NCBI GenBank assembly: GCA_002633025.1
Contig: NMRB01002014.1
Span: forward strand, 68,419 to 132,418
Reading direction: 5' to 3'
Source of the DNA: Notospermus geniculatus
Lineage: Eukaryota; Nemertea; Pilidiophora; Heteronemertea; Lineidae
Length of the DNA stretch: 64,000 nt
In this document: one piece after another, positions 31,937-41,290 of the stretch
Position numbering within the stretch: position 1 is the stretch's first letter
Layout: the number at the start of each line of letters is the position of its first letter
Position numbers and translations under genes: made by a program
The notes under the pieces: generated by a model
Database searches by the model: none
What the model saw: the letters and a program-made list of their open reading frames with translations, nothing else
What the model was told of the DNA's origin: nothing

Positions 31937-33335
31937 CATCCTGAGAACATCAGGCGTCCTTACTGCTCGCTCCCTTCGTCACCGCAGACAAACCCCTGAG
32001 AGATTTCGCTTGATTTGCTGGGGTATTTGGCGCCTGAGAAAATGCGCCCAATCGGCGAACGCCATTTCTGAGTCACCTTAAGATGACAGGCATTACACGT
32101 AGATTGTACCGTAGTGTCACGCACAACACAGTGCTGAAAAACCTCAGCTTCCCCACCTCAACCTAACTAGAGATCAGTTACACGTATACATGTATAACGG
32201 CCTTTGTAATATTCACAGCCAAGCAGCTGACTATGGCATGATATCCGTTGCAAAATTCGACACCAAACATATTTATGTTGGAAGTGTATATTTGCATGGG
32301 ACATACACATTTATGTTCGATAAAACTTAATGTGTGCATGCGATAAAGTTCATATTCATGTTCGATGTTACATCTATGCATGGGCTAAAATTACATTTAT
32401 GTTCGATGCTACTTCCGGTTTCATGCGAACTCGGAATTGTGGGTAATCAAAACGTAACATGTGCGTATGGTAAAAGTTCACATTCATGTCCGATGTCACA
32501 TCCATGCATGCGCTAAAATTACATTTATGTTCGATGTGACTTCCGCTTTTGTGCGAACTCGGAATTCTGGGTAACTTTGAAAGGATGACCCTGATTGGCT
32601 CCCGTGTTTTAAGGCCATGTAAATGAAATAGTTGGTTAACATCCTTCGACTCTCAATTGTCTGAGGAGGGCGGGAGGTCTTTTAAATTTTTTTCTTGAGT
32701 TTGAGATGCATGTTACCATGGTAACCATCTTGATGAGGCCGAATTTGATTNTACGTTTTGATTACCCACAATTCCGAGTTCGCATGAAACCGGAAGTAGC
32801 ATCGAACATAAATGTAATTTTAGCCCATGCATAGATGTAACATCGAACATGAATATGAACTTTATCGCATGCACACATTAAGTTTTATCGAACATAAATG
32901 TGTATGTCCCATGCAAATATACACTTCCAACAGAAATATGTTTGGTATCGAATTTTGCAACGGATATCATGCCATAGTAGACATCACCCTGACATTATTA
33001 TGCCGACGATAAACCTATCCTACACCGCTGGATTCAATCTAAGTTGAGTTCAGCCTATCCTACATTCATCGCGCAGAATGTATATCATTCTCAGGCCACA
33101 CGTCGCCAAACAGATACGCCGCTGGAGTTATTTCATGTTGACCTGCTGGGTCAGCTTTTGTTCAAACCTGCGTAGTTATGTGTAACAATCACCGGCCTAC
33201 TTGGGAGGAGATGGTGGGGATGAACATTTGCTGGAATGGCTTTGATACTCCACTGATTCAGGCGTATTCTCTCAGGGGTTTGTGGGCGGTGACGAAGGGA
33301 GCGAGCACTAAGAACCCCTGATGTTCTGAGGATGC
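31937..33335. repeat. inverted repeat with 67-bp arms around a second palindrome
   Basis: 31937-32003 and 33268-33335 are inverted copies (GCTCGCTCCCTTCGTCACCG against CGGTGACGAAGGGAGCGAGC, then ACAAACCCCTGAGAGA). About ten mismatches. They enclose the near-identical inverted repeat at 32233-32978. Confidence 0.8.
32233..32978. repeat. near-identical inverted repeat (about 222-bp arms)
   Basis: 32233-32456 and 32757-32978 are reverse complements with only two or three differences. Arms contain the reiterated word ATGTTCGATG. A diverged direct copy of the left arm's end follows at 32457-32580. The right arm begins 6 bases after the single unknown base 32751 and the sequence GATGAGGCCGAATTTGATT, which is also an inner end of the foldback at 46629. 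High arm identity means recent origin, gene conversion, or an assembly artefact at the join. Confidence 0.88.
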
Positions 33336-33656
33336 AATGGTTGGAACTTGGAGGAATTATACTCCTCCAAGGTTGGAATGAGCATCATCTCCTTCCTAAA
33401 CTCCTCTCGATAATCTCCCCTTTCCCTGCAGAGGGAAGGTTTGCCAAGCGAATTATGAATTGTTTATACAGCCCAGTTTCCACTACTGCGGACTCCGTTG
33501 CTGTTTGAACACAGGGTTTTGGAGAATCTGTCGATGGTGTTTAACAATACATGGTGTGTTATGGTACCTATTATCTATATTATAATTGACGGTGGCGCTT
33601 TAACTTCGAACACGAACTCCTCCGTGGAAGAAACTTCCAATGATTTGCAATGCCCA

Positions 33657-33734
33657 CTAGCCTGGTTTCGCTGGCCACCGTGCAGATGGCGCTGCGTACG
33701 CAACACCATCTACACGGTGGCCGACGGAACCAGG
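33657..33734. repeat. hairpin, AGCCTGGTT repeat copy 2
   Basis: CCTGGTTTCGCTGGCCACCG pairs with CGGTGGCCGACGGAACCAGG around GATGGCGCTGCGTACGC. Related to 3302-3366. Confidence 0.82.
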
Positions 33735-33775
33735 TATAATGCATTGTCTTCAAGGGTGATCAGAAAGTAGGAAAT

Positions 33776-33821
33776 TCAGCACATAAAACTGCTGCTATCT
33801 GCTTCCCATAGGCCTAGATTA
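33776..33821 (+). repeat. 46-bp direct repeat, first copy (second at 35072-35117)
   Basis: TTCAGCACATAAAACTGCTG followed by ATCTGCTTCCCATAGGCCTA recurs at 35072 with two mismatches. The copies sit about 1.3 kb apart in the same orientation. Confidence 0.88.
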
Positions 33822-33885
33822 TTTTCCGAGGAGTTGGCCCCCACTAAACATTTTCCTCCCACACAGAGACGTCCAGCAAAATGTC

Positions 33886-33936
33886 CAGGGGGTAAGTGTC
33901 TGGGGGGTAAATGTCCGGGGGGTAAATGTCCTGATA
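33886..33936 (+). repeat. GGGGGGTAAATGTCC short tandem
   Basis: Three to four copies of a 15-bp unit. The 169-codon frame at 33834-34343 runs through it. Confidence 0.85.
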
Positions 33937-34302
33937 CCCTCTGGCCACATGCATCCTGTGAATGTGCTCGCCACGGGTACCATGCTAGTTATTCTAAAAT
34001 GAGGGAACCCGCTCGACTTTTTTATGAGGCCAGGGAGGAGCGCTGCGAGCGGCTGTACCGGAGACGTCAAAACAGAACAAAGCAATACAAAAAACGTCGC
34101 GTAGTGACTCCACTAACACAAGAGGACTGGTACGAAACGTCGAAAAAAAGAGGTACAAAGCGCCTCCAAGCGGCAGTAGTTTGCGGGTTCCCCATTAAAA
34201 ATGTCTCATTCATATTTATCTTTGTGCAGGGCAGGGTAACGAGGTGTAAGTCCATTTTCTTTCATCTTTTATTATTTGATGCATCACGAATGCATGGGTC
34301 CT

Positions 34303-34430
34303 GCTGCGAACCCGTTGAGGTATACCGTATACGGACACGCTAGTTATCAAAGGCTTCACAAATGGTTCGCGACCGTGAAGCCATTGTTAGCCGGCGTGTT
34401 CGTATAGCGTACCTCAAAATGAACGCAGCC
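34303..34430. repeat. foldback with GCTGCG..GAGGTA ends
   Basis: GCTGCGAAC..TTGAGGTA pairs with TACCTCAA..GAACGCAGC. Inside, ATACGGACACGC pairs with GCGTGTTCGTAT and GGCTTCAC with GTGAAGCC. The inner block is similar to the third-level foldback at 16566-16677 (GTATACGG, GGACAC, ACAATGG), so these two may share an ancestor. Confidence 0.75.
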
Positions 34431-34440
34431 TAAACGCCCG

Positions 34441-34586
34441 TTAAGGCTAGGGATACACTGAACGCGATTTACCCATCGCGCGCGTTGTTTCTTTGTTATT
34501 TCATGCAGCAATGCCTCCGAAACAAAAGAGATTCGTGCGAAAATCGCGTGCGATGGGTAAATCGCGTTCAGTGTATCCCTAGCCTA
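34441..34586. mobile_element. GGCTAGGGATACACTG hairpin, copy 1
   Basis: TTAAGGCTAGGGATACACTG followed by AACGCGATTTACCCATCGCG pairs with its mirror, ending CCCTAGCCTA. The loop carries GCAATGCCTCCGAAACAAAA. Near-perfect arms. Confidence 0.92.
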
Positions 34587-34910
34587 AAAAGTCCACTAGA
34601 GCGTATTGCCGTTGCGGTGGCCGCGGCGGCAAACCGCGCGAAATTCCACCGTGAATGCAAAAATGGGTTTTGCTCTATGTGTTTCCAGTAGAACTGAGCC
34701 AATTTACCGAGGCAAACTCCGCCAGCGGGGAAAATTCGATTCTACAGCGATTTACCGCACGGATTTTTTAACCACAGTATTGGATTCCCCCTGTTCAACA
34801 AATCCGCCCGACCACCAGCAAACAGCGCTCGCGATTCACCCATGTCACCGCTCAAGTAGAAACATCTCACAAATTATACCTTATTTAGAACGACCTTACA
34901 TTATCCGACG

Positions 34911-35055
34911 TTAGGCTAGGGATACACTGGACGCGATTTACCCATCGCGCGCGATTTTCGCACGAATCTCTTTTGTTTCGGAGGCATTGCGGCATGAAAT
35001 AACAAAGAAACAACGCGCGCGATGGGTAAATCGCGTTCAGTGTATCCCTAGCCTT
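34911..35055. mobile_element. GGCTAGGGATACACTG hairpin, copy 2 (loop inverted)
   Basis: Same ends and arms as copy 1, but the loop is in the opposite orientation (TTTTGTTTCGGAGGCATTGC). The element was therefore inserted, or its loop inverted, in the other direction. Loops of copies 2 and 3 are nearly identical. Confidence 0.92.
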
Positions 35056-35120
35056 AGGCTACTTAGGAACTTCAGCACATAAAACTGCTGCCATCTGCTT
35101 CCCATAGGCCTAGATTAGCC

Positions 35121-35266
35121 TTAGGCTAGGGATACACTGAACGCGATTTACCCATCGCGCGCGATTTTCGCACGGATCTCTTTTGTTTCGGAGGCATTGC
35201 GGCATGAAATAACAAAGAAACAACGCGCGCGATGGGTAAATCGCGTTCAGTGTATCCCTAGCCTTA
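35121..35266. mobile_element. GGCTAGGGATACACTG hairpin, copy 3
   Basis: Same as copy 2 with one or two differences. It is separated from copy 2 by about 65 bp that include the second copy of the 46-bp direct repeat (35072-35117). Confidence 0.92.
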
Positions 35267-35284
35267 GTGCGAGTGGAAAATGTG

Positions 35285-35480
35285 TGCTCTGTCTGAATAC
35301 ACTAGACCTAGAGTAGTTTTTTAATGTGTGCTGAAAATAAAAGCATTGATTCTTTGAAGGCGATCATTTTGGGGATCTTCACGAGGAAATGAGTCCTCTA
35401 TCTGCACTACCTTTGTACTTTGAAAATACCGTAAAGTTCAATACCGAGGGGCAGTCCCTCTGTATTCAACGTTACGGTAT
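35285..35480 (-). repeat. dispersed repeat, copy 2 (partner at 1303-1485)
   Basis: Reverse complement matches 1303-1485 in order. A small hairpin (GAAAATACCGTAAAGTTCAA / ACGTTACGGTATTTTC) sits at its right edge. Confidence 0.6.
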
Positions 35481-35996
35481 TTTCGGGGCTTCAAGTGCGG
35501 AAGGGCATCAAACCACACTCGGCGATATTGACGTAATGTAGAAGTAGTCGGGGTCCTCGGAGAAAACCAAGATGTCGCGGAGAACGACTGGCCTGGTGAT
35601 CGACCCTGCGATACGTCATGGGATCGGAAGCGGATGTTTTTCCAACGCCACTCCGACAGCCCCGAAAAGGCGAAGAATACCAGGGGGAACAAGAAATCTC
35701 GCGAGGGAGATAATAGCCTACTATTTTGAATATACATGTACACATGTTGATAGAGACATGCGAGTAGAACCTCGCTATTGCGGACACCCTTGGGACTGAG
35801 CTCAGCTGTCCGTAATAGTGAGGTGTCCGCAATATTGAAACTCCATCAATAACGGACACCAGGTGGCTCTGTAGTAGGTCAATGGTATTCATTCCCTTGA
35901 TGGCTCATTCTACTGTATTTGAGGGCAAGGGTAAACTCAAATCAGGAATGATTTCATTTTATGTAAATTGTTGCTTAGAAAACTATGGGCCGTATT

Positions 35997-36104
35997 CTAG
36001 AAGCTTCCTTAAGTGTAAGGTCGACCTTAATCTTTTGTATTCTGCCCTGCAAACAATAGCTAAAGGTCGACCTTACACTTAAGGAAGCTTCTAGAATACG
36101 GCCC
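35997..36104. mobile_element. hairpin with GGGCCGTATTCTAGAAG ends, nested
   Basis: GGGCCGTATTCTAGAAGCTT followed by CCTTAAGTGTAAGGTCGACC pairs almost perfectly with its mirror ending AATACGGCCC. About 108 bp. It lies within the AGTAGAACCTC element. Confidence 0.92.
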
Positions 36105-36762
36105 TATATCTTGAACAATTTAGGCCTACAATTCACAAATATTTTCAACAGCATAATATTGAACAATCTTTGAAAACAAGAATCAGGCAGCTTGTTAAGA
36201 CCACAGTTAGCTATGCATTACTAAGTGGAGAGTGGGCTGTGTTTCCATCACATTTGCCATTTTTCAACAAGCACTTTTTCATTACACTCCTTTATTTAGA
36301 AAAGAAAGAGACCAAAGTTGACTGCCCAGCATTAGCCTAGTTTTCCATGCAGAATCACGAACAACGGACTATTAAGACAAGAGAGTCCAAACAGAGCCGT
36401 TGTCCCACCAAACTAAAGAATTCAGTAATTCAGTGTGTTCAGGTGTTAATTAAAAGTGATCAGTACATGTATGATCATAAACAATCAATGCACATGTAAT
36501 TAGCACCCCATGTTTGGTCATTTAATCACCTACCACTGACCACTTTGTAAATGAAAACTTTGAAAATGGCTTCAGATTTTCACCTGCTGTCCGTAATAGT
36601 GAGGTTATGGAACCCAATTTTCCAGAAATCAACTGTCCGTTGTCCTGAATAGTGAGGTGTCTGCTATATTGAGTTAAATTTATATTGAAAATGGCTTGGG
36701 AAAATTCGGGACTGGACAGATCTGTCCGTAATCTTGAGGTGTCCGCTGTATTGAGGTGTCCG

Positions 36763-36923
36763 TTAAGCGGCCCATACACGATCAATATTATTGCACAATA
36801 TGAGGATCACAATGGGCAATATTATTGCCAATCTTTCTTCTACCCTTCATGCGAAAAGCACACGACCACCCATTTGGGCCCCATATTGTGCAATAATATT
36901 GCGCCGTGTATGGGCGGCTTTAG
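36763..36923. mobile_element. foldback with TTAAGCGGCCCATACACG ends, nested
   Basis: TTAAGCGGCCCATACACG pairs with CGTGTATGGGCGGCTTTA. Next inward, ATTATTGCACAATATG pairs with CATATTGTGCAATAATAT. The left arm additionally reiterates CAATATTATTG. Inserted within the AGTAGAACCTC element. Confidence 0.88.
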
Positions 36924-36949
36924 GTGAGGTTCTACTGTATTATATTAGG

Positions 36950-37845
36950 CTATTATCCCTACCTTACATTCAACCTGATTGGGTCACCTGGTGACCATAT
37001 TGAGCCATTACTTTATTGTCCTTGATTTTTCCGCCGGCAAAAATTACGCCTGTAATAAGTGACCATTTGTGTCCATTTTTGATGTAGTTATTGTTTGTGT
37101 GGGTTATTTTCTCGTGTCCAGCAGATAAAGATCTGAGAACGTTTGGTGGACGCTCGCGCCTTCAAATAACCATAAACTTGCACCCGGAGGGCGGCTATCG
37201 TCTTAGTGAAGTAATATGTCGACCGAGTTTGTTTCTCACGTGCAATGAAGTTCGTTTCGTAAGAAAACGAAGTAGAAAATCATTTCCTGTGTAAGACCAG
37301 TGCTGACATCATGGCGGCAGTCATTATTAGTTTATCGGGCTGTGATGCATTGTGGGATATATGGCAGAAACAACAAATGAACAATCCCTGGATTTTCCTC
37401 CAATGAACGGCAAGTTCAGTATGTAAGACAGGTGTAGGGTCTGCTTTGACAAGCCTAAAAATGCCAGAAACCTACCAGTGACTGATAAGCAGATCAGTTT
37501 GGCCTCATGTTAGCCTGTACCATGAATCTGGTTCATCGTGGCATTATGAGGCTGATTGTTGATGAGTGGAGTGTTTGTGTAATAAAAATCCTAACCCTGA
37601 TGAGAGTTTACAACTTTCGCGTCAGATCCCTGTGGCTATGACACGGTGTGTAAGGAACTGATGTCCCGTGTGGATTGAACTCTTATATCTATCCGTCAAG
37701 AGCCCCCCCACCCCCCCCCACCCCCATTTTAACTCCTTATACCCTTCATCAAACCACGAAACACCCCACGTGACCCATCCAGGCCTGACAAAGCTCGGGC
37801 CGCCTGTGGTTCGTCAACAGAGCTCACAAAAATGTCAACCAACTA
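36950..37845. other. no supported gene
   Basis: A 67-codon frame at 37091-37294 after a possible acceptor (GTGTCCAGCAG) has no recognisable domain. A C-rich tract with A interruptions lies at 37704-37730. Possibly upstream region of the following ORF. Confidence 0.35.
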
Positions 37846-38817
37846 ATGAAGTATTTTTCGATGTCGTTCTCTTTTTCGGCGCTATTAGCAAAACAACCAG
37901 AGGGAAAATACAAATTTGAGCGGATGATACATTTACCTGCGGATTCGTCTATGATACATTTTAAACTCCTGTATTGTTTAAAACAGGAAACAGTTCTATT
38001 TGGTTATTATTGCGGTAGCTGGCATCGCGCATCGATGCCAATCAAATTATATACTTATTCACCAAAATATGACAAGAAACCAAGGATACTTCTTAAAATC
38101 TCAAAACGCCCAACTACTTTTTTCTGTATCGCCAGTGGAGTTGTGATAATATATGGATACCCACGTTTTGTCAACGTCACGGCGGAGTTACGGAGTCCTA
38201 CCCATGGATTTATATCTACAGTTTCTATTGACCATAGTTTCAGTGGAATATGGTGCGGCGATGCCTATCTTTCAATGGACGAAAATCACCTTATATGGCG
38301 TGCGGTATACGAAAACATATCCAGTATTGTGTTGTTTGATGTTTTGAACAAACGGAAGGGACATTTTCCTTCGATTACCCTTGCATCTGCTCGGCCGATA
38401 AAAACAAAAAAGAATCACCATTTCCCAACCATGACGGCCGTATGGGTCGAAAACACCATCGCTGTAGTGACAAAATCTCCAAATGAACTCACATTATTTC
38501 AGAAGAAATCAGGTCGGTATACCAAGCAATGCGTCATCCCTCTGGGATATGTTTTAGTTGCCTATTTTCAGTTGTCGTGGGATTACCTCAGCAGTGGGAT
38601 CCTGTTTGCCATACTATCGAACAACTCTTTTAGCTCATTAACACTCGTTAAGATTAAGTACGACCTTAAACACCTCACGACATCCAAACAACATTTGCTG
38701 TACTTCAGTGATTGGTCAACAGGTGTCCTTGATCCGAATGGCTACATTTTAATAAGTGATTCGTACAAGAGACCAGGAAGATGCAAGATTAAACAATATC
38801 GTTTGTTTTATAAATGA
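37846..38817 (+). CDS. uncharacterised 323-residue protein, intronless frame
   Basis: By far the longest frame in the window: 323 codons from ATG to TGA without an internal stop. A frame of this length is very unlikely by chance at this base composition. The frame is also open for 19 codons upstream to a TGA at 37786, and GTTCGTCAACAG at 37820 could be an acceptor, so this may be the last exon of a longer gene. The N-terminus MKYFSMSFSFSALLAKQPEG has a short hydrophobic run but is not a convincing signal peptide. The rest alternates short beta-strand-like hydrophobic runs with Gly, Asp and Asn turns. Aromatic residues recur at spaced positions, and a block near the end (VLDPNGYILISDSYKR) resembles blades of NHL-type beta-propellers. 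That is an inference from pattern only, and no family is recognised. A full-length tRNA-SINE begins 9 bp after the stop. Alternative: coding remnant of a retroposed gene. Confidence 0.68.
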   Translation: MKYFSMSFSFSALLAKQPEGKYKFERMIHLPADSSMIHFKLLYCLKQETVLFGYYCGSWHRASMPIKLYTYSPKYDKKPRILLKISKRPTTFFCIASGVVIIYGYPRFVNVTAELRSPTHGFISTVSIDHSFSGIWCGDAYLSMDENHLIWRAVYENISSIVLFDVLNKRKGHFPSITLASARPIKTKKNHHFPTMTAVWVENTIAVVTKSPNELTLFQKKSGRYTKQCVIPLGYVLVAYFQLSWDYLSSGILFAILSNNSFSSLTLVKIKYDLKHLTTSKQHLLYFSDWSTGVLDPNGYILISDSYKRPGRCKIKQYRLFYK

Positions 38818-38825
38818 GGAACCCC

Positions 38826-39068
38826 ATTTGGGGAGCGCGGTGGCACAATGGTTAGAGAGTTGGGCTCGTGATCGGAAGGTTGCGGGTTCAATCCCTGGCT
38901 GTGCCACTCTGTATACTCTCAACTGGCCTGAAATGTCCATGTGTGCGCTTGATTGTAGCAGCCCTTGGTTTCTACAGAAAGGTTTCTGCATTAGGCTGGG
39001 TAACAATGTGAAGTGCCTTGACACTTAAATGTAAAATGCACTATAAGCCCACACATTATTATTATTAT
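38826..39068 (+). mobile_element. tRNA SINE, GGTGGCACAATGGTTA head
   Basis: The A box GTGGCACAATGGTTAGAG and B box GGGTTCAATCCC are at tRNA spacing, but the stems do not form a functional tRNA. The body carries CTCAACTGGCCTGAAATGTC and GGTTTCTACAGAAAGGTTTC. The 3' end GTGAAGTGCCTTGACACTTA with an ATT-rich tail is shared with the CORE-type SINE at 26440. A second copy of the head and body is at 42832. Confidence 0.85.
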
Positions 39069-39084
39069 TACCCATGTGACGTTG

Positions 39085-39450
39085 ATCCCACAGCTGCGAT
39101 CGCAGCGACGTCGTTTTAAGTTCTGTCGTGGAAAGATGGCCTGTACATCTTTCTGATATGATACGATAAGTCGTCTCTCCAAAATTTCGCAAATTTTCGA
39201 CGATCAGTTGCAATTAGTTCACGACGTCAGTCGTCAACGAATCGTCATTTCTTTGGACGATCAGTCAGTTGGACGATCGTCATTTCTTTCGACGATCAGT
39301 TGCAATTAGTTCACGACGTCAGTCGTCAGCGAATCGTCATTTCTTTACGATCAGTTTGCGACTAGTTTACGAAGAGTTTGCGAATCGTTAACGACTGCCG
39401 TCGTGAACTAATCGCAAACTGATCGTAAACCCGTCGTAAAATCAGTGGAT
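39085..39450. repeat. CGATCAGTTTGCGACTAG-word foldback
   Basis: Direct copies of GACGATCAGTTGCAATTAGT followed by TCACGACGTCAGTCGTCA start at about 39199 and 39292. The right part contains the inverted counterparts (GTGAACTAATCGCAAACTGA). Whole segment is built of CGTCG, CGATC and TTGCGA words. The ends GTTGATCCCAC / GTGGATCAC may be its termini, but they are short. Confidence 0.72.
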
Positions 39451-39562
39451 CACCCGCGTTAATTTTATTGTCAGGCAACCATAACAAAGGGCTCGTTTTG
39501 ACGCCAGAAATTAAAGGGGCACTGTTTTCCTTCCCTGTCCTGTACTAATCATACCCGTGTTA

Positions 39563-39934
39563 AAGGGAGACATCCGAATTAAGATATTGCCCGACGGTCA
39601 CTCTTTGCCATAACGCACAGCCCCATCTGTTAATCGTCGGTGACATTACGCTAATCAAAACAAAAAAGGCCCCGATAGAGCTATCAGTGAGTTTAGACCA
39701 CGTATCTAACCAAAAACGCTCGTTTGTAAAAAACACACCCCGAGTTCACGAACTCTTGGGCGTGTTTTTACAAACTAGCGTTTTTTTGGTTAGAAACGCG
39801 TTCTAAACTCACCGATTGCTCTCTCGGGGCCTGTGCCACAACGCACAGCGCCATCTGTTAATCGACGGTGACACGACGCTAATCAAAACAAAAACAAACA
39901 GTGCCCGCCGGGCATCTTTCGGATGTCTCCCCTT
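39563..39934. mobile_element. foldback with GGGGAGACATCCGAA ends and internal direct repeats
   Basis: AGGGAGACATCCGAAT and GCCCGACGGTCACT on the left mirror ATCTTTCGGATGTCTCCCC and AGTGCCCGCCGGGC on the right. Inside, a 58-bp sequence (CATCTGTTAATCG-CGGTGAC to GCTAATCAAAACAAAAA) is present as two direct copies, 39610-39667 and 39837-39894. They flank a second hairpin at 39668-39831. Confidence 0.85.
39668..39831. mobile_element. inner hairpin flanked by 58-bp direct repeats
   Basis: GGCCCCGATAGAG pairs with CTCTCTCGGGGCC. GTGAGTTTAGA, CTAACCAAAAACGCT and GTTTGTAAAAAACAC pair with mirror sequence around AGTTCACGAACT. Its flanks are 90 percent identical direct repeats, far too long for an ordinary target duplication. 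Confidence 0.82.
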
Positions 39935-40179
39935 GAAAGGCCGAAAAATCGGGACAAAATTGAACAAAATGTAGAAGTGTGATGATTTTAGGCCGTCATT
40001 CACCAGTCCGCCGGACATTATACAGACATTCTGTAACGTTACAACGGTGGTGTCAACGGTTGTCCGCCCCTTAAATCACCGTAACCATTGTTAAGGTCTC
40101 ACAGGCCCATAGGCCTATTGTGAGTCACAGTGAAGGCAAGTCAATAGATTTGTAACAAGGGGAAAATAAAAGCGTGGTC

Positions 40180-40275
40180 CGAGCAGTTTGCCCCAATAGC
40201 CTAGTGCACTAACAGTCACTCGTTCTCTCCTTTCAGATCACAGGTCCACCAGTTCCAGGTTCGAATCCCACAGCA
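40180..40275 (+). mobile_element. tRNA-like sequence, probable SINE head
   Basis: AATAGCCTAGTGCACTAAC resembles an A box, and CAGGTTCGAATCCCACAG is a good B box about 50 bases later. Acceptor and anticodon stems do not pair, so it is not called as a working tRNA. It is followed by a T-rich stretch. Confidence 0.5.
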
Positions 40276-40344
40276 ACCCTTTTATCTTTCTTTGTTAATA
40301 ATCGCAGGGTTTCCACTAGCTTCCAAAAGGTGAAGTGCTAAAAG

Positions 40345-40460
40345 TTATTTTGTTAGGATTTTCTGATTTTTTTACTTCAAAAAAAGTTTAGCACCCAAAA
40401 TGTGACGTTCGAAAAAGTTATTTTGTTTGGATCTTCGATTTTATTTACTTCAGAAAAAGT
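40345..40460 (+). repeat. about 62-bp tandem duplication
   Basis: GTTATTTTGTT-GGAT-TTC-GATTTT followed by TTTACTTCA-AAAAAGTTTA occurs twice, at about 40345 and 40412, with scattered differences. Confidence 0.7.
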
Positions 40461-40629
40461 TTACCTTACAAAAGAAGTTGAGTGCCACTGGCACTTTAGG
40501 CCTAAATCAAGCTGCCGTAACTTTCCCTTTGAGAAAAGGCCATTACACTAATAAATGCAAGGCCACTCTGAAGAAGGCACTGAGGCTGAGGGCACAGGAC
40601 TCAAAAATAAGGTTTTGGCCAGTGGAGTA

Positions 40630-40677
40630 AAAACAGCTTCCATAGCTCTTCCTTTTCACCCTTTATGGAAGCTGTTT
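40630..40677. repeat. small hairpin
   Basis: AAACAGCTTCCATA pairs with TATGGAAGCTGTTT around a 20-base loop. It lies between two candidate reading frames; no function is supported. Confidence 0.7.
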
Positions 40678-40934
40678 TGCCTGCAGCGGGAGCTGCCACA
40701 TCTGACGTCCACCATTCAAGCTTTTAAGGGTTTATTTTGCCATAGTGCTGTGAAAGGCCTCTCATTCATTAGACTCCACAAGTGAATTTAAATTTCCCGC
40801 ACATTACAGCACATTAAAGCAAGGTGTTTTCTGATTGGCTGTTCAGATTTGTTCCAATAACTGAGTCAAACTAACTTGATAACTTGGCCCCAAAATGGTT
40901 AAATCTAAGTAAAGCTTGCAATATAATCAGTATG

Positions 40935-41290
40935 GAAGTGGTAGCCGTGTTGATCGTTAACAATATAGAAAGGAGGATGGTAACACCGATTTCTAAGATC
41001 AACTTTTTTAATTTTACATGTATGGTACATGGTCGGCTCTAGCTTTCGACACTATATACGGTGTCTTCCTCAGGAGTGAGAGAAAATATTAGAACACAAG
41101 TATAAGAGTCAGATCAAAATCCCAGAATAAACAACAACATAACAAGTAATTAAGACCGCAGAGAAAGGGGTGGGCAAGCAGAGAGGAGGCAGACAAAGAG
41201 AATTGCAGAAAAAACACCAGCTGAGAAGCTAGTAAAAGAATGGTCTAGAACAAGGGTCTAAGAAGGTAAGATATTTAGACTTAGGATATT
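40935..41290 (-). mobile_element. relic end of a Penelope-like retroelement (inferred)
   Basis: The phrases GGTAGCCGTGTTGATCGTTA, ACACCGATTTCTAAGATCAAC and AGCTTTCGACACTATATACG followed by GTGTCTTCCTCAGG are of the kind found at the terminal repeats of Penelope-type elements in marine animals and amphibians. No reverse transcriptase frame is nearby. Assignment is from recall of the sequence type, not from a search. Confidence 0.4.
41044..41073 (-). ncRNA. hammerhead-ribozyme-like core
   Basis: Read on the minus strand: CTGAGGA, one A, a 5-bp stem GACAC / GTGTC with an 8-base loop, then GAAA. CTGANGA and GAAA flanking stem II are the conserved hammerhead core, and Penelope-like elements are known to carry hammerheads. 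Against function: one extra base between CTGAGGA and the stem. In addition, after a possible stem III (GCT..AGC) the required U of the cleavage triplet is replaced by C. Probably a decayed ribozyme. Confidence 0.4.

Larger units (their letters stand above)
35763..36938. mobile_element. pogo/Tigger-like foldback, AGTAGAACCTC ends
   Basis: GAGTAGAACCTCGCTATTGC on the left and GTGAGGTTCTACTGTA on the right are inverted. The interior has several copies of GTCCGTAATAGTGAGGTGTC in mixed orientation. Termini of this kind (CAGTAGAACCTCG) are typical of pogo-class Tc1/mariner derivatives (family knowledge). No transposase frame. Two smaller foldbacks have inserted within it. Confidence 0.72.

Noticed and set aside
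33834-34343. 169-codon frame with basic, Arg-rich middle
   Set aside because: It starts in a 15-bp tandem repeat and ends inside a foldback; about one frame of this size is expected by chance. No family recognised.
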